Assembly: GCA_012295275.1 (NCBI GenBank)
Contig: CM022673.1
Location: 24,279,761-24,324,760, forward strand
Direction: 5' to 3'
Length of the DNA: 45,000 nt
From: Chrysomallon squamiferum
Lineage: Eukaryota; Mollusca; Gastropoda; Neomphalida; Peltospiridae
How positions within the stretch are numbered: position 1 is the first letter of the stretch; each line of letters begins with the position of its first letter. Below the pieces are notes generated by a model. It was not told where the DNA came from and ran no database searches. It saw nothing but the letters and a program-made list of their open reading frames with translations. The translations under genes and the position numbers were made by a program. Positions 13,051 through 27,084 of the stretch are shown here, one piece after another.

Positions 13051-13062
13051 ATATATATATAA
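13017..13062 (+). repeat. (TA)n microsatellite
   Basis: This is a TA tract with one phase break. Confidence 0.95.
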
Positions 13063-13230
13063 TGTATGTATGAAGTTTTGTATACTACTTATTTCTCCGA
13101 CATAAGGTCAAAGGTTGTTTCATTATGACGTCATAATAGCGTAGTAATAAAAATACTACAATATTTTGAGTTAGTAAATAAAACTGGATATATTAATTTG
13201 AACGAAAGGTAAGAAATGATTGCTTCTTCT

Positions 13231-13231
<1 letters not shown>

Positions 13232-13285
<54 letters not shown>
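13232..13285 (+). repeat. (CT)27 microsatellite
   Basis: This is an uninterrupted CT tract. Confidence 0.98.
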
Positions 13286-13290
<5 letters not shown>

Positions 13291-13549
13291 ATTTGTTTAT
13301 TTAAATACTTTATAAAAATGTAAATAAGTAAATGCAAATAACTGACTCAAGTTTATGATCTGAATTTATTTTAATGTCTCACTTTATACATACATACACA
13401 CATACACACATACACACATATATTCTTTTCGTCCTTGTTCTTCTTTTTCTTCTAGTTACTACTGCTAATACTACCGCTGCTACTACTACTACCACTTTTG
13501 CTACTACAACCACATCTACTAGTGCTACTATCTTTAACAGCTACTGCTA

Positions 13550-13712
13550 TTAGTCCAGCTACCAGGTCTACGATTACTACTACAATTACCACTACTAATA
13601 TTACTAATTAGTCCAGCTACCACGTCTACAATTACTACTACTAATATTACTAATTAGTCCAGCTACCACGTCTACAATTACTACTACAATTACCACTACT
13701 AATATTACTACT
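13550..13712 (+). repeat. Trinucleotide-rich minisatellite, three units
   Basis: TAGTCCAGCTACCANGTCTA starts at 13551, 13609 and 13654, each followed by ACT/ATT triplets (ATTACTACTACAATTACC). Unit lengths vary from 45 to 58 bp. Confidence 0.85.
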
Positions 13713-15197
13713 ACAATGGTTAATGTTATTACTGTTGTTGTTTCTCTGTTCAGTGTAGTCCACGCAGATGTTGTTTTATGTCAGTTAATGTTGATAGAAT
13801 CTCTGCCACGCTTTCTTCTTTTCCGATATCCGCCGCGGTCGTTTTCCTATTTGCTTATCATTCAGCAGTGTGCACTATCAAACAAACGAACAGGCAGAGT
13901 TATCTTTCACGGTGGTCCACTGATACCCGTTGATAAGGATGTCACGGGATTTGGAAGAAAAAAACCGTACGGTTGATAAAAGCAGAGTGCAGCAAAGAAG
14001 AGAAATCTACGCCTGATGACTGGCGAGATAGCAGAACTGTGATCGTTGTGAAGCAGACGACAGAAAGAGAAATGGAGAAGATAGCAGATGAGAGTTAGCT
14101 CCTCGCGAACACGTGCAGATCCGAAACTTAGAATCGGTCAGTGGTTTTATTGGTCCACTGAATATCAGATTTGTCTCAAAAAGAATATATCACTGATAAA
14201 TACCGACACCTACACAAATACCGCAGGTGACTCTTTAAAGTATCTTTTTTTTTTTTTTTTTTTTTTTTTCTTAAATTTAATCTACAGACGAGCGGTGGAA
14301 ATTTAAATGGATACGTCTTTCGTCAACATAAAACTGGTTCGGTTACAATAAAGTAATTCGAAATATTTTTTGAATGGTACATCCTCAGTAATAGAAATTA
14401 TAATATTGTTTTAATATATATATATATTATTGATGATGACAATAGTAAAAAAAAAAAAAAAAAAATAAATAAATAAATAAATAAATAACAGACAAACAAA
14501 AAGGAGAAAGAATATAATTTTTAAAACTTCAAATTGAAAGTACCATTTTTCTGAAAAATCTAAGAATCTTTTTTTTTTTTTTTTTTTTTTTAAAGTTTTT
14601 ACAGTTTATTCATTAATTATAATCATTATACTTTTTTTCTTCTGTTAATTATGCGTCTGGTAACTGAAATACGTGTATATTGTTGTTTCAATGCTATTTC
14701 ATTCATTTTGTTTTATTAAGTAATTTTCAGCCTAGACTGAGATCCGGTGACTTTTCTGATCTAACATCCATCCGGTGTCACAATCGTGGGCGTTGTAAGC
14801 CGTCGTGGGCGTCGTGACCCGTTGTGACTGGCACAGGTTTGATGTTGTAGTCGTACAAAGATACCTGGACACACGTGCAACCCGAGACGTTCAGGTTAAA
14901 GTGTAATTAGAGAGAACGACTGACACGTGACCTTGCAAGTCTTAAGTTACATCAGTGTAGAAACTGAATGAACTCGTGTTAACTTTCACTAAGGTTTATC
15001 AACTTTTCTAACTCAAACACATCAAACTACACGTCACCTTAAATATTGTGTTAGCATATTATTAACAAACTATGTAAACATAAGTTTTAGAACTTAAATA
15101 AATAAATAATAATTCATAATAATATTAATAAATAGTGATGATGATGACGATGCTGATGATTCTTATAATGATGATGGTGGTGGTGACGATTACGATG

Positions 15198-15200
15198 TCG

Positions 15201-15261
<61 letters not shown>

Positions 15262-15300
15262 TAAATAAATAAATAAATAAAATAAATAAATAACAGTTCA
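15198..15300 (+). repeat. (AAT)n then (AAAT)n compound microsatellite
   Basis: AAT triplets (15198-15258) pass into AAAT units. A further CT tract lies at 15330-15371. Confidence 0.95.
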
Positions 15301-15327
15301 AGAAGTGTTTCTTTATACTGAAGATTT

Positions 15328-15369
<42 letters not shown>

Positions 15370-15763
15370 TTATTTTTTTCTTACCTGTTTCCTTTCTTTC
15401 AGTTTTCTTCTTTTTTTCCCCCTCCTTTTTTTCCCCTCTATTTTCTTTTCCTATTTTTCAAATGCTACGAACACCAAATTGATATCTTTGGGTGTGTCAG
15501 CTATTACGAAACAGTGAATACACCGGATGTACTCCGATTAAACCATTTCTAAATATAGAGCTGATGAAACCACTTCAAAGTAAACTGAATTTAATCTCCG
15601 CAGCTAAAGGTTTCCATATCATCTGTTTGTTATTTCTAAAAGGTTTTTTTTTTTTTTTTTTTTTACATTTAAAACTTTTTCTTCAGAGTAAAATATAATA
15701 AATGTCTACTTAGTTAATACAGTTTTTATTTACTTTCTTGTTTGTGTGTCTTCTCGTGATACA

Positions 15764-15796
<33 letters not shown>

Positions 15797-15801
15797 TTGT
15801 T

Positions 15802-15844
<43 letters not shown>

Positions 15845-15865
15845 TTATTATTATTATTAATTTGT

Positions 15866-15896
<31 letters not shown>

Positions 15897-15958
15897 GTTA
15901 GTGTTATTATTATTATTATTATTACCATCATTATTAATTTGTTTTATTTATTTATTTA

Positions 15959-16006
<48 letters not shown>
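15764..16006 (+). repeat. (ATT)n/(TTTA)n compound microsatellite
   Basis: Alternating ATT and TTTA blocks include a repeated TTAATTTGTTTTATTTATT linker. Confidence 0.95.
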
Positions 16007-16007
<1 letters not shown>

Positions 16008-16429
16008 CTGCACTGGTAACAGGTTTTATAAATGATACGTCACGTGATTTTGGTTTGAATTACGTGCCTATAATTTTGTGATAGTCCCTCTCGAACGCTT
16101 TGTGACCAGAAACGTTTTGTTGAGACTTTTTGTTTTGTTGTTCTTTAACATTACTGTGAGGTGCAAATACATGGTAAGAAGAAAAATGTGTGTGATTCAA
16201 ACACTGTATAGTTTAATTTGAATTTAAGTATGTTTACGAATGTTTTAATATAAAAATATTTATTGCAGTGTAGATAATGTATCATTCGTTCTGTTTATTC
16301 TTTACAGACAGCTTAATACAGAAAAAAACCCATTAAATTTTCTTCTTTTCTTTTTCTAAATAAAGTTGTATACTGAAAATATATCTTATTCACTTACATT
16401 TATTTATAAACATAAAAACATTCTACAAA

Positions 16430-16680
16430 AAATAATAAGTAAATAAATAAAATTAATAAATAATGAAACATTCGGTAAGAATAAAAAAATAAAATAAACA
16501 AACAAATAAATAAATAAATAAATAAATAAAATTAATAAATAATGAAAAATTCGGTAAGAATAAAATAAATAAACAAACAAACAAACAAATAAGTAAATAA
16601 ATAAATAAATAAAATTAATAAATAATGAAAAATTCGGTAAAAAATAAATAAACAAACAAACAAAAATAAATAAATTAAAT
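16430..16680 (+). repeat. 82-bp minisatellite built on AAAT/CAAA repeats, three units
   Basis: ATTAATAAATAATGAAAMAT followed by TCGGTAA occurs at about 16450, 16530 and 16613, separated by (AAAT)n and (CAAA)n. Confidence 0.85.
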
Positions 16681-17070
16681 AAAGGAATATAAATAATGTT
16701 GGTGTTAGAAACAAACTTTATTCAGTTCCGAAAAAAAAACATGAGAGACAAAATTAAAAAGTTAAGAATTATACACAAAGTATGTTTTATAGAATATGAC
16801 AACAGTTCCCGCCAAAACTGAAGTGTCATCTTTGTTTCGTTAAGCAGAGGAATGCAATTGACATAATCTGCTGGCTGAAGGTCAGCACGAGACAGGTGAC
16901 AGCCAGGTGTTCTGACGAGGCGCGTGCAGGATTCAGTTTCAGGAAATATTAACCGGTCTTATCATGAAGTGACAGAGGTTTTTCTTTATTATTTTTTTTA
17001 TCAGCAGAAATAAATCAGAAAAACGTTTTGAATAGAATGAACATTTTTCTTTATATTTATTCTCATTTTT

Positions 17071-17102
<32 letters not shown>

Positions 17103-17349
17103 TTTTCTCCCGTTTTTTAAGTTGTTTTTTTAGTATTTTTCTTCTGTTATTGGACAGTGATATATAGGCTCTTTCTATCGTTATTTTTTTTTTTTGGGGG
17201 GTTCGTTGTTTTTTATTTTTTTCGTGGTAATGTTTTTTCCTTTGATTTTATTTTTACTAATTTTTTAATTTTAATTTTAATTTTATTTTTCTTACTTAGA
17301 ACTATTCATTTTTAAAACAGCTTTAAAACATGACCAAACAAAATGTCAT

Positions 17350-17806
17350 ATAAAATATTATAATATTATTATTATTATTGTTATTGTTATTTTCTTATTT
17401 TTAAATTTGTTTATTTTTATATATATATATATTTTTTTTTTATTTTTTTTTATATATATATATATTTTTTTTTTTTTACTGTTTTAAGTTGAGTGTATTT
17501 ATTTTATAGATCAGCTAGTATAAAATTATTATTATTATACAAAATGTCATATTAAAATTATTATATTATTATTATTATATTTATTATTATTGATATTATT
17601 ATCGTTATTATTATTATTGATATTATTATTATTATTATCATTATCATTATTATTATTGTTATTATTATTATTATTATATTTATTATTATTGATATTATTA
17701 TTATTATTTATTTTTTTATTATTGATATTGTTATTATTATTATTATTATTGATATTATTATCATTATTATTATTGTTATTATTATTGATATTATTGTTAC
17801 TATTTT
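17350..17806 (+). repeat. (ATT)n-rich low-complexity tract
   Basis: ATT repeats are interrupted by GATATT, TCATT and TA/T runs. The 72-codon Leu/Ile/Ser frame in it is not a gene. Confidence 0.95.
17481..17521 (+). repeat. 43-bp dispersed repeat, copy 2
   Basis: This partners 11961-12003, differing mainly by a 2-base gap near GATC(TG)GCTAG. Confidence 0.6.
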
Positions 17807-18485
17807 AGATGTAAATGTAATCTGTATAAAATATGGAGCTGGTAACTGAAAAGGAAACATGGATGTTTTACTGTTTTAAAGTTTTAAACGTGTGAAGGTC
17901 AGCGTGGTCTGACCTGGGGTCAGATGTGCTTTTAAAAAATAATAAAATTAAGATGATGCGGAAACGACAACAGCTGGCTGGACAGTGTAGAGATTATCTG
18001 TTAATCTCTGACCTCAGCGTGTTCAATACACAGGTGGTCTCAGTAGAGAGATACATCAAGCATTTTACTTTTATGTAAATTTTACTTCATTTTATGTTGC
18101 TCTTTGTTTGTTTGTTTGTTAATTTATTATATTTTTTTTTTTTTTTTTTTTTCTATAAATGTTTCTATCTATGTTTATTTTGATATTATTATTATTATTA
18201 TTATTATTTTTTTGTTGTTGTTGTTGTTGTTATTTTTGTTGTTGTTGTTTTGGTGTCGTTGATGTTTGTTGTAGTATCATTACTTCTTAATTAATTTAAT
18301 TTAAAAGTAAAAAAAATATATACCTCCAAGCGATTAAAAACACTGAGACAAAAAATCTACGAAAAAATGAAATTTATTTATTACAATCACTGTAACGAAT
18401 AAATTAATAAATTAAGAAAGTAAGTAAATAAGTAAATAAGTAACATTTATTTCTTTATTGTATGTTTGTTTTTAATTATATTGCA

Positions 18486-18528
18486 CACATGCACACGCAC
18501 ACACCCATGCACACACACACACACGCAC

Positions 18529-18556
<28 letters not shown>
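18486..18556 (+). repeat. (CA)n microsatellite with GCACAC variants
   Basis: A CA repeat has ATGCACA and ACGCACGC interruptions near its left end. Confidence 0.95.
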
Positions 18557-18559
<3 letters not shown>

Positions 18560-19063
18560 AATACTTACGCTCTCGATTTAGTAAACACTATTTTAGAAAA
18601 CATCTTCATTAAAACTTACTTTCCAGCTTACACTTTATTCGTGAAAGCGGCCACACACGTTTTCAATAAACAGTTGAGAACCGACAGAGAGCGCCACCTT
18701 CGATTCATAAATCAACACAAAACACTGCACGTGATTTAATTATGGACTAACAGCAGTTATCCCACGCTCCATATGTAGAGGTCGCCCTACAAATACTTTC
18801 TTCATTATGACGTAAATGTATATCATATTTTCAGCGAAGCTGTCATTTCAGACCATAAACCTCACCGATTATAGAAACTGTTTTTCAGCCTCCGATTATG
18901 CAAAGTTTAGTTTATGAAATTCTGCTCAGATTTCTTTTATTTACAGAAAATTTACTGTTTGAAGTTAGTAGTAATTATCAGTTTTGTTTTCTCTGTTTCG
19001 TTATGACAACCATTATTTTTATTTTCATTTGTTTTGACTAACAGTTACTCATTAATATCTACG

Positions 19064-19215
<152 letters not shown>

Positions 19216-19304
19216 GTGTGTGTGGCTATAAATAAAAATAAAATATAAATATGTGATCAATATCACAAAACTTTAATATTAATATTATTTTATTTTCACC
19301 ATAC

Positions 19305-19308
<4 letters not shown>

Positions 19309-19385
<77 letters not shown>
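19309..19385 (+). repeat. (TA)n microsatellite abutting dispersed repeat
   Basis: A pure TA tract directly adjoins the dispersed repeat at 19387. Confidence 0.97.
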
Positions 19386-19386
<1 letters not shown>

Positions 19387-19640
19387 CAAACAGTTTTAAC
19401 GTTGACGTGTTATCTCTCTGACGGTTTGTTATGTTAATAATACTTATATTTTTAAATGGACGCTGTTTTTAAATGGAAACATTTCAAGAATACGTATGTG
19501 TATACAGCAAGAAAAACACGCCCCCACACGCATTCACACGTATTTCAAACTACGCATGTAAAAAAATCATCTTAATTATTTGTTACATAATATTTTTACA
19601 AAACTTTTTTTTTAGTTTTTGGCTTTCTTTTTCAAAAGTA
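19387..19640 (+). repeat. Dispersed repeat, copy 1 (inverted relative to 36459-36712)
   Basis: About 254 bp match the reverse complement of 36459-36712 at roughly 95% by eye, from AAACxGTTTTAACGTTGACG to CTTTTTCAAAAGTA. It is embedded between TA microsatellites. It has no terminal inverted repeats and no coding capacity, and the family is not recognised. Confidence 0.8.
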
Positions 19641-20654
19641 TATATATATATATATATATCATCGTGGTGAAACATAGACTCACCAAAACAGCATGTAATG
19701 AAATAAAAGAGAGGTTGTACATAAAAGTGTTTGATCTGGAGACAAGCGAGACAGAATGGTAATGTGTCTGCGTCCGAGAAGTATGCCACGAAAGAGCAGA
19801 AAGATGGCGATTGACAACATCTGCTTCTGAAATGTCTGTGATGGTCAGTGATGGTCAGTGAGGCCAAACAAAACCAGCAGAAGACGAACATTCCGCGCAC
19901 TGGCAGAATTCCTTTACAACTGAACATGTGTTACTCAGTGTGCGTGTGTATGAGTGTGCATATGTTTGTGTTTGTGTTTATGGTGTGCAAGTGTTTATAT
20001 GGGTTTGTCGTGGTATGTGTGCATATATGTGAATGTGTACAGGTACGTATGGGGGTGTGTGTGTGTGTGTGTGTGTGTGTGCGTCTGTTTCTGTGCGTGT
20101 GTCTGTCAGTATATGTCTGTGTATGCCGTGTGCGTGTGCGCATGTTTATGGATATCTGTTCTTGATGCTTTTTGTGGAAAAAAATACACTCCTACTTGAC
20201 TGATTCTTTCTGTACAGATTAATTTTGTAAAATTAATTATTATAGTAGACCAAACCATACACACACCGCATTAGAAGTAGAAATATGTTTAAATAAAAAA
20301 AAATAAAAAATAAAACACTTTATTATTTACATTTAGGACAATTAGATATTAGAGAAATAATTTAACAAATATAACAATTATTTATTTAATAAAAATGATT
20401 ACATGTCACATAAGTAAAGTCATAGGCATCATGCTTCTGCCAAACAACAGAACATGTTGTTTTCAGACATCGACACAGTTTATTTTAACATTTATATCAT
20501 TTATTTCGATTGAAGTAAAAAAGAATGTTATTTGAGTAAATTATACCCTTGAGATAAGGAAAAATAAAATAAGAATTCAAATCTTTATTCGAAGAAAAAA
20601 AAATACGTGCATTGATATTTGATTATAACAGGTGGCATTTAATTATTATTTTAA

Positions 20655-20691
<37 letters not shown>

Positions 20692-20949
20692 TAGGTGTGT
20701 GTACGTATTTTGTTTTAAACAGAATACATAGAACCCGATTTGACAGAATTTTATTTAATAAATTCTAAAGGTACTGTTTATTTTGTTCTAATTTCAAACC
20801 CATTTTTCTCTCTATTTATAAAATGGTTTTATCAGTCAGTTATCAGTTCTGACAAAGAAATAACTCCAGTATAGAAAAAAATAATAATAATAATAAAGAA
20901 AGAAATTAAAAAAAATCCCGCTATTCAAATGAAGAAACTATAGCAACAG

Positions 20950-21330
20950 CTGAGTGGTTTCCAGGTGCGAGGCGCGCTACCTAGCGGACAAAAGCTACGA
21001 CTCGGCACGATGCCTCCTTTCAGTACCGTTAAACCTCGTCTCAGCGAGGCCACAAAACAACATCATCTGATCACAATCGTCTGTCACACAAACACCCAGT
21101 TAGAGTCGTCTGCCTTTGTCTGCGATCGGTAGTCGGGATGCCCCGGCAGTTCACGACAAGTTCCGCTGCACCGAAACGCGATCTCCGAGTCACGCTCTGT
21201 GACGTTTCCGTGAGTTATACGTACATTAAAAGTCCCAGTTCGTCAGTATCCCAGCCCTCGTGTCACACGCGGTTAAATCAGGCACATTCGGCTTAATTCC
21301 CGTTTTATTTTTAAAGTGTATCGCTCCACG
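20950..21330. promoter_or_regulatory. CpG-rich unique block, possible regulatory element
   Basis: About 380 bp are markedly richer in GC and CpG than the surrounding DNA and free of simple repeats. No long frame, tRNA box or splice-bounded exon is evident. It could be an enhancer or promoter between the two receptor genes, or an old transposon remnant. Confidence 0.25.
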
Positions 21331-21701
21331 TCAGAGTCTGTAGGTAATGGTGACAGATGGTGCTCGAGGTAAGGACGCTAACTCCGCATGCGCCAGCCAC
21401 CTGTTTTGTTATCATTGTACGAATTTTTAGAAACTGCTTTCACTTGTGAGAGTGTTTCATTTAACTAGTTCCATTATCGAGGCTTGTTAACATTTCAAAA
21501 AAAGAAAAAAAAAAAAAAAAAAAAAATGCTTCTTCAACAAAAGGGCTAGAATTATTATTTTTTTTTTCAATAGCAATTTTTTCTTCTTCTTCTTGTTCAT
21601 TTTCTGTTAAAAGAAAGTTAACCACTTCTGGTTTTTGGTTTGATTTTTCACAACAGAACAAAACCGAGCCTGAGAATAATTTCAACACAGCAAAAATGTA
21701 A

Positions 21702-21746
<45 letters not shown>

Positions 21747-21995
21747 TCTTTCTGTCAAGTTATTAAAAACCTGAAAATAAAGCTTTGCAAGTCTGTTTCT
21801 GGACAAAAACAATTTCTGAAATTTTTACTACCTTCACCTTTACACAACAAAACAGTATTTTAAATATCTGTTTAAAATATTTAAGTTATCTTTTCACTGT
21901 ATTCGATCAAGCGGACAAAACACCATCCGCATACAATGTTTCAAATTACTGATTTGAACAAGATTTGTTTGTGGACTAGAAGATTAAGAAGTGAC

Positions 21996-21999
<4 letters not shown>

Positions 22000-22046
<47 letters not shown>

Positions 22047-22111
22047 TCTATCTATGTATCTATGTATCTATCTATCTATCTAACTATCTATATAGCTAGC
22101 TAGCTAGCTCT
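22000..22111 (+). repeat. (TG)n then (TATC)n and (TAGC)n tract
   Basis: TG repeats (22000-22045) pass into ATCT and then AGCT tetranucleotides. Confidence 0.95.
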
Positions 22112-22366
22112 ATACATATATAATACATTTACAAACAACTGAAGATACTGTTCATTTCATAGCTTCTTGTTTACTAAAAGATTTTTTTTTTTTTTTAAAT
22201 GTATCCTGTGTTCAAATATTAAATTTAAACTTGTAAATACTTGAACGACTCGGATTACAGGAAACACGGTGTACTTACAGGATGTCAGTGATCTAAAGCG
22301 GAGAATAAGGATGAGCTATGTGGCTCAGGACAAATGAAACTTTTCTGTGAACTTTAGTTTGAGGTA

Positions 22367-22404
<38 letters not shown>

Positions 22405-22489
22405 CAGAGACTTGTAATACGTAATGTCGGTATCATTTATATAAATAAAAATGAAGAAAACAAACAGCTGGAATTTTGTCCACATCTAC

Positions 22490-22670
22490 GATAAATGATT
22501 GGTGTTTTTGTATGTTTTTATTTTGTTTGCTGGTATTATGACTTTTTCTATTTTGTTTCCTGGTGTTTTGCATATTTTGATTTTGTTTGTTGGTGTTTTG
22601 ATTGTTGTGATGTTGTTTTTTCTGGTATTTTGTCTTATGTGATGTGGTTTGCTGGTTTTTGTTTGTTGGG
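22490..22670 (+). repeat. Degenerate 30-bp T/G minisatellite, about 5 units
   Basis: Units of the form ATTTTGTTTGYTGGTRTTTT, then GYATWTTTTG, start at about 22520, 22550, 22580 and 22610, with a partial one later. The open frame through it is a by-product. Confidence 0.75.
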
Positions 22671-24981
22671 GTTTGTCAGATTGTGATTTTCAGTAACCGT
22701 CTCAGTTACGTCATTATAACCAGCCTGGTTAATACAGAAACCAAAAGAATAAGGAAGATGAAAAATTAGGGAGAAAGTATCAAATAAAAAAAGGAAGAAA
22801 TACAGGAATGTTAGAAAGAATACTGAGAGAAAAAAGAAAGAAAGAAAAACTGAAGCAACGAATAAACGAATGTTGATTTCTTTCAGAGAATCAGAGAAAG
22901 TAAAACAGAAAGCTGTAAAGACTCGCTATAAAAGGCTGTGTGACTTTCACCTCCATTTGTTATCTTTCAACAGCGCGTGTTTGCATTTCGATACCAGAAA
23001 GCAACAGATAATCCCAACAGCAATTACGCCCAGGGTCAAAGGTCAGAGCTTATCTCCAAGTCAAGGGGAATACGTAACTGGGAAGTCTTACCGAGAAAAC
23101 TGTATAATAACGAAACCAACAATGAAATCCAGTTTTACAGCTGACAGATTTAAAACGGTGAAAAAGAATAGAAGGTTGAACAGTTCAATCTCCTCAAATA
23201 AATAAACATTTTTTTTCTGAATTTTCACAGTAAAAGAAAATATGTTTAACAAACAAAGGTACTGATCAGAATACTCTATAACATTTGTCTGAAGGTTTTG
23301 TGATGTATGTAGCTGTTTTACCAATAGTAGCGATATTATAGTAATACTACTACTGTTAATTGTAGTTTTACTAGTAGTAGTTTTCTTAGATGGATATTTT
23401 TGTAAAACAGATTCGCACACAACAGTTTAATTTCAGTAATCTCAAGAGTGAGTAACGCGGTCGTTAAACGTTGATGATGCCATGGATTACGTTGTGTGCA
23501 TATAAATATAAATATAAATATAAATATAAATAATTAATTAACAGAAGATTATGTTAGCAGCAGAAATCAGTTTTGTGAAAGTTATTTTTATTCTTTTACT
23601 ATTTTCTTTTTCTTGTAATAATTATATTTTCATCGCCAAACTCGCTGGTCGAAAAGTTGCAGCAGCAACGACAACAACAGCAGAAGGTGAAAGAAGAGGA
23701 AGACGCAAGTGCGTTGATACTGATTCATGTTTGGTGTATTTATTTAACCTAGTTAAAAATAATAATAAAAATATATATAATAATAATAATAATATATAAT
23801 AATAATAATAATAATCTATCGTTCACTTCAAAATAAATCAACAAAACCTTTCATTATTTTTTTCTCCTTCATTAAGACTCTTTCTCTAATTATAAAATTG
23901 ATATCAGACGTCGGGAAGAGAAAGAGAAATGTTTGACATTTTATTTAGTTCTGATATATAAAATTAATCAGGAATATTGGCTGCCTGACAGGTTGTTTTT
24001 AATCTAGATGCCCATTAGCGTATTAAACACATAATTATCATTTATTAACAATGAAGTTGACGTCATTATGGAACGCGAGGAGGCGTCACGTGTCTGTGTG
24101 TGTTTTAACACCACCACTGGAAACCGTAACAATTTACAAAATGTATTTTTGTTGTAGACACAAGCGTCACTTCGCTAAACAACGTAACAAAAATAAACAC
24201 ATATTTTTAAACTCGCCTGTCTGTGAATTAATTAAATGTACGTGGGGAGACATGCAAACTGCGGCAGATGAAAAGGAGATGTGTAAATTAGCGAGGTAAG
24301 CAAACCAGCCGCCAGCCGTTCTCATTGTGTGTGTGAAAATTAATTAACATGTAGACGAAAAGAACAGAGAAAAAACAACAAAAAAAAAATGCTGGGGATA
24401 TGAAACAAATGAATGCAGTCCCTTTTTTTTTGTTGTTGTTTTTTTACGTGTGAGGTACATTTTAACAAGTATTTTATACAAATTTAGATCAATCAGACAA
24501 AACACCTCCTATTTAGCACCTTTCCGACAAAACAACCAATATTACGTAAGAAACATTTCGTTGTGTGCACTTCAAAGACGTTCCGACCTAATTAATACAA
24601 GCCGCCCCGACCTTGCTGAACATTTCCAAGGTAACGGTTACGTTAGCAACTGTTATCCAATCAACGACATCGGTGCAAATATCAGCTGACACTTGTTACC
24701 CAACTGTCAATGACACTTCTAATTAAAACTTTCCTTACCGTGAGAAATGGACATTTTTAATACAACGCAGAGGGGCGGGGCTTGGTTACTGCGATTGACA
24801 GCGTGGGTTGGTAAACAGAACAGTGACACTACAACAACGACGATGATGATAATTATGATGATGATGATGTCGATAATAATAATAATATCGCGGTTATTAT
24901 TGTTGTCGTTGTTTTGGTTCTTAATCGGATATTCTTTCTAAACTGAAGGCTTATTGTTGAACGAACAAAATTATTATGCAT

Positions 24982-24983
<2 letters not shown>

Positions 24984-25032
<49 letters not shown>
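24984..25032 (+). repeat. (TG)n microsatellite
   Basis: This is a pure TG tract. A short TA tract follows at 25062-25081. Confidence 0.97.
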
Positions 25033-25034
<2 letters not shown>

Positions 25035-25984
25035 CGTGCTTATTATGATTGAATATGTTAATATATATATATATATATATAAGATATCACAATTCAGGAT
25101 TAACTCAGACAGGATGTTCTGTCAAAGGGATAGATGATAAACTTTTTAATAAAATGATTACGAAGAGAAACAAACATGAGCAGGTTAAAACAGAGAAAAC
25201 GCCTCTGTCATGTTTGTGATAGATTAGGAAATCACTGGAAACGCCCAACCTGTGACACCAACGTCATGAATATCAAAAAAGTTTTAAAAATAAATACGAA
25301 AATGTACAATATACTTTCCTAATGTAGTTAAATGATTTTTTTTTTTAACAGATTATGCATGTAATAATTTACTCAAGTTATACTTTATAGCTGTTTTCTA
25401 GATTATTGATGTATTTTTCAATCCTTCCATTTTAAGCTCGTTCCTAACGATATCTTATTAAATCTTTGGTGTTTCTTTCTCTTTTTTTTTTTTTTTTTCT
25501 CTCTCTCTCTTTTTTTTTTTTTTTTTTTTTTTTTGTTTGTTTTGTTTGACAAACTAGTTTCTTGTTCAGAGTTCGGTGGGTGAGATGCACCATCGATGTA
25601 AATATAACTCTCAACCAGTCACCCGCATCTTTTGTAAAGAGACAGCAGCGCCCTGTACCCGCCTGTCCTCGTAAAACAGACATTGTGATACCCAGGGTGT
25701 TTGTTTACACACCGGCTCAAAGAATTGTTTTCTATCAGGGAATTACTGTTCAAATTGCCCGTTCTAACGCGAAGATTTACGACAATGAAAGTCGGATGTG
25801 GTTTAGAGAGAAATCAAAACAATGTACAGTAGAGAAGCGAGAGAAAAAAAGGCCTATTTTGCTCCTGATAATGGTCATTACTGTCAGATTTATGAACGAG
25901 AAGATCTTTTGTCTACTGTTGAATTTATAAACGAGTTGGGCAGGATAATGTGCAGGCTGGAAAAATAAAAAATATCGGGACAAA

Positions 25985-26063
25985 TAAATCTGTTGTAATT
26001 TATTTTTTAGTGTTTGGTTAATATGTGTAATTACTTCCCCCATTTTGCTCTCTCTATGCATTG

Positions 26064-26153
<90 letters not shown>

Positions 26154-26400
26154 AAGTATGCAGCTATGAATTTATAAGTATTTTTTTAACTAACTATAAT
26201 TGAATAGCAAAATTAAAGCAATTTATTTCCTCCCCCCAGGATAAATGAATACCTTACTAGGCTTATATTAAAAAAAAAATGTTTGATTAATTTTTGAAAA
26301 TAACTTCCCCATTTTGCTCTCTCTCATTGTATGCTCCTCTCTCCCCAGGAAAAAGAATACTCTCTCTCTCTTGTTTTCAGTGAACAGTGTTGATGTTGTT
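25985..26400 (+). repeat. Local duplication around CT tract
   Basis: TAACTTCCCCATTTTGCTCT at 26301 echoes TTACTTCCCCCATTTTGCTC at 26031, both followed by CT runs. CCCCAGGA blocks occur at 26236 and 26344. A (CT)n tract fills 26070-26150. Confidence 0.6.
26070..26150 (+). repeat. (CT)40 microsatellite
   Basis: This is an uninterrupted CT tract. Confidence 0.98.
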
Positions 26401-26626
26401 TTGTCGTTTCTCTAACACTGTAAACCTTTGACAGTCACAAACTGAATATCTCTGTTACTACGTGATATCACATAACGAATAATGTTATGTGATCAAAGTT
26501 TATTTTTATTTTTCCCGCTTGTGTACATTGAGCAAACTCTATCACTGCTAAGTTCGGAAAAATTAAATAATGGAAAGAGATCGTTTAATAATGTGCTTGC
26601 TTTATTTTTCTGGTGTTTTGGGGTTG

Positions 26627-26628
<2 letters not shown>

Positions 26629-26686
<58 letters not shown>
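26629..26686 (+). repeat. (TTA)n microsatellite
   Basis: TTA triplets are followed by T runs to about 26770. Confidence 0.97.
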
Positions 26687-27084
26687 TTTCTTTTTTCTTT
26701 TTTTTTTAAACTTTTTGTTAGTTTGTTGTTGGATTTAATGTGACTTTTTTTTTTTTTTTTTTTTTTTTTTATTTAATTTAAAAAAAGAATAATGTTAATT
26801 TTAGACTGAAATCATTATAACAAGCACAAGAAGAAACATAAAGCAGTGTTACTTTGATGGAACTTCTAGAAATATATTATCCAAAAATAATATTATATAG
26901 GATCATCAGCACAGTGGTTTGTCTGCAGTCTCTCAACAAGTCATTATTTCTTCTAAAACCTTTCGTTTTCTACTTTTTTTTTTTTTTTCTTTTTAATAAC
27001 AAACGGCTTCTTTCAGTTGATAAAATGTTCCAACCTTTAAAAAAGTCACAGAGTACTTTGATGAATTGGAAAAACAGACCTTTT

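Noticed and set aside
17590-17808. Leu/Ser/Ile-rich hydrophobic reading frame
   Set aside because: This is translation of an ATT microsatellite. The same reasoning removes the frames in the CT, GT, TATG, TA and AAAT tracts.
23551-23799. 82-codon frame with a hydrophobic N-terminus, possible secreted peptide
   Set aside because: It ends in AAT repeats, has no conserved cysteine pattern or splice context, and a hydrophobic start is expected from T-rich DNA.
24051-24299. 82-codon frame ending at a GTAAGC donor-like site
   Set aside because: No recognisable domain and no acceptor or partner exon could be tied to it. A single donor-like hexamer is common by chance.
25562-25930. 122-codon plus-strand frame
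   Set aside because: I recognise no domain, it is extended by chance in a low-stop region, and it ends in hydrophobic AT-rich codons.
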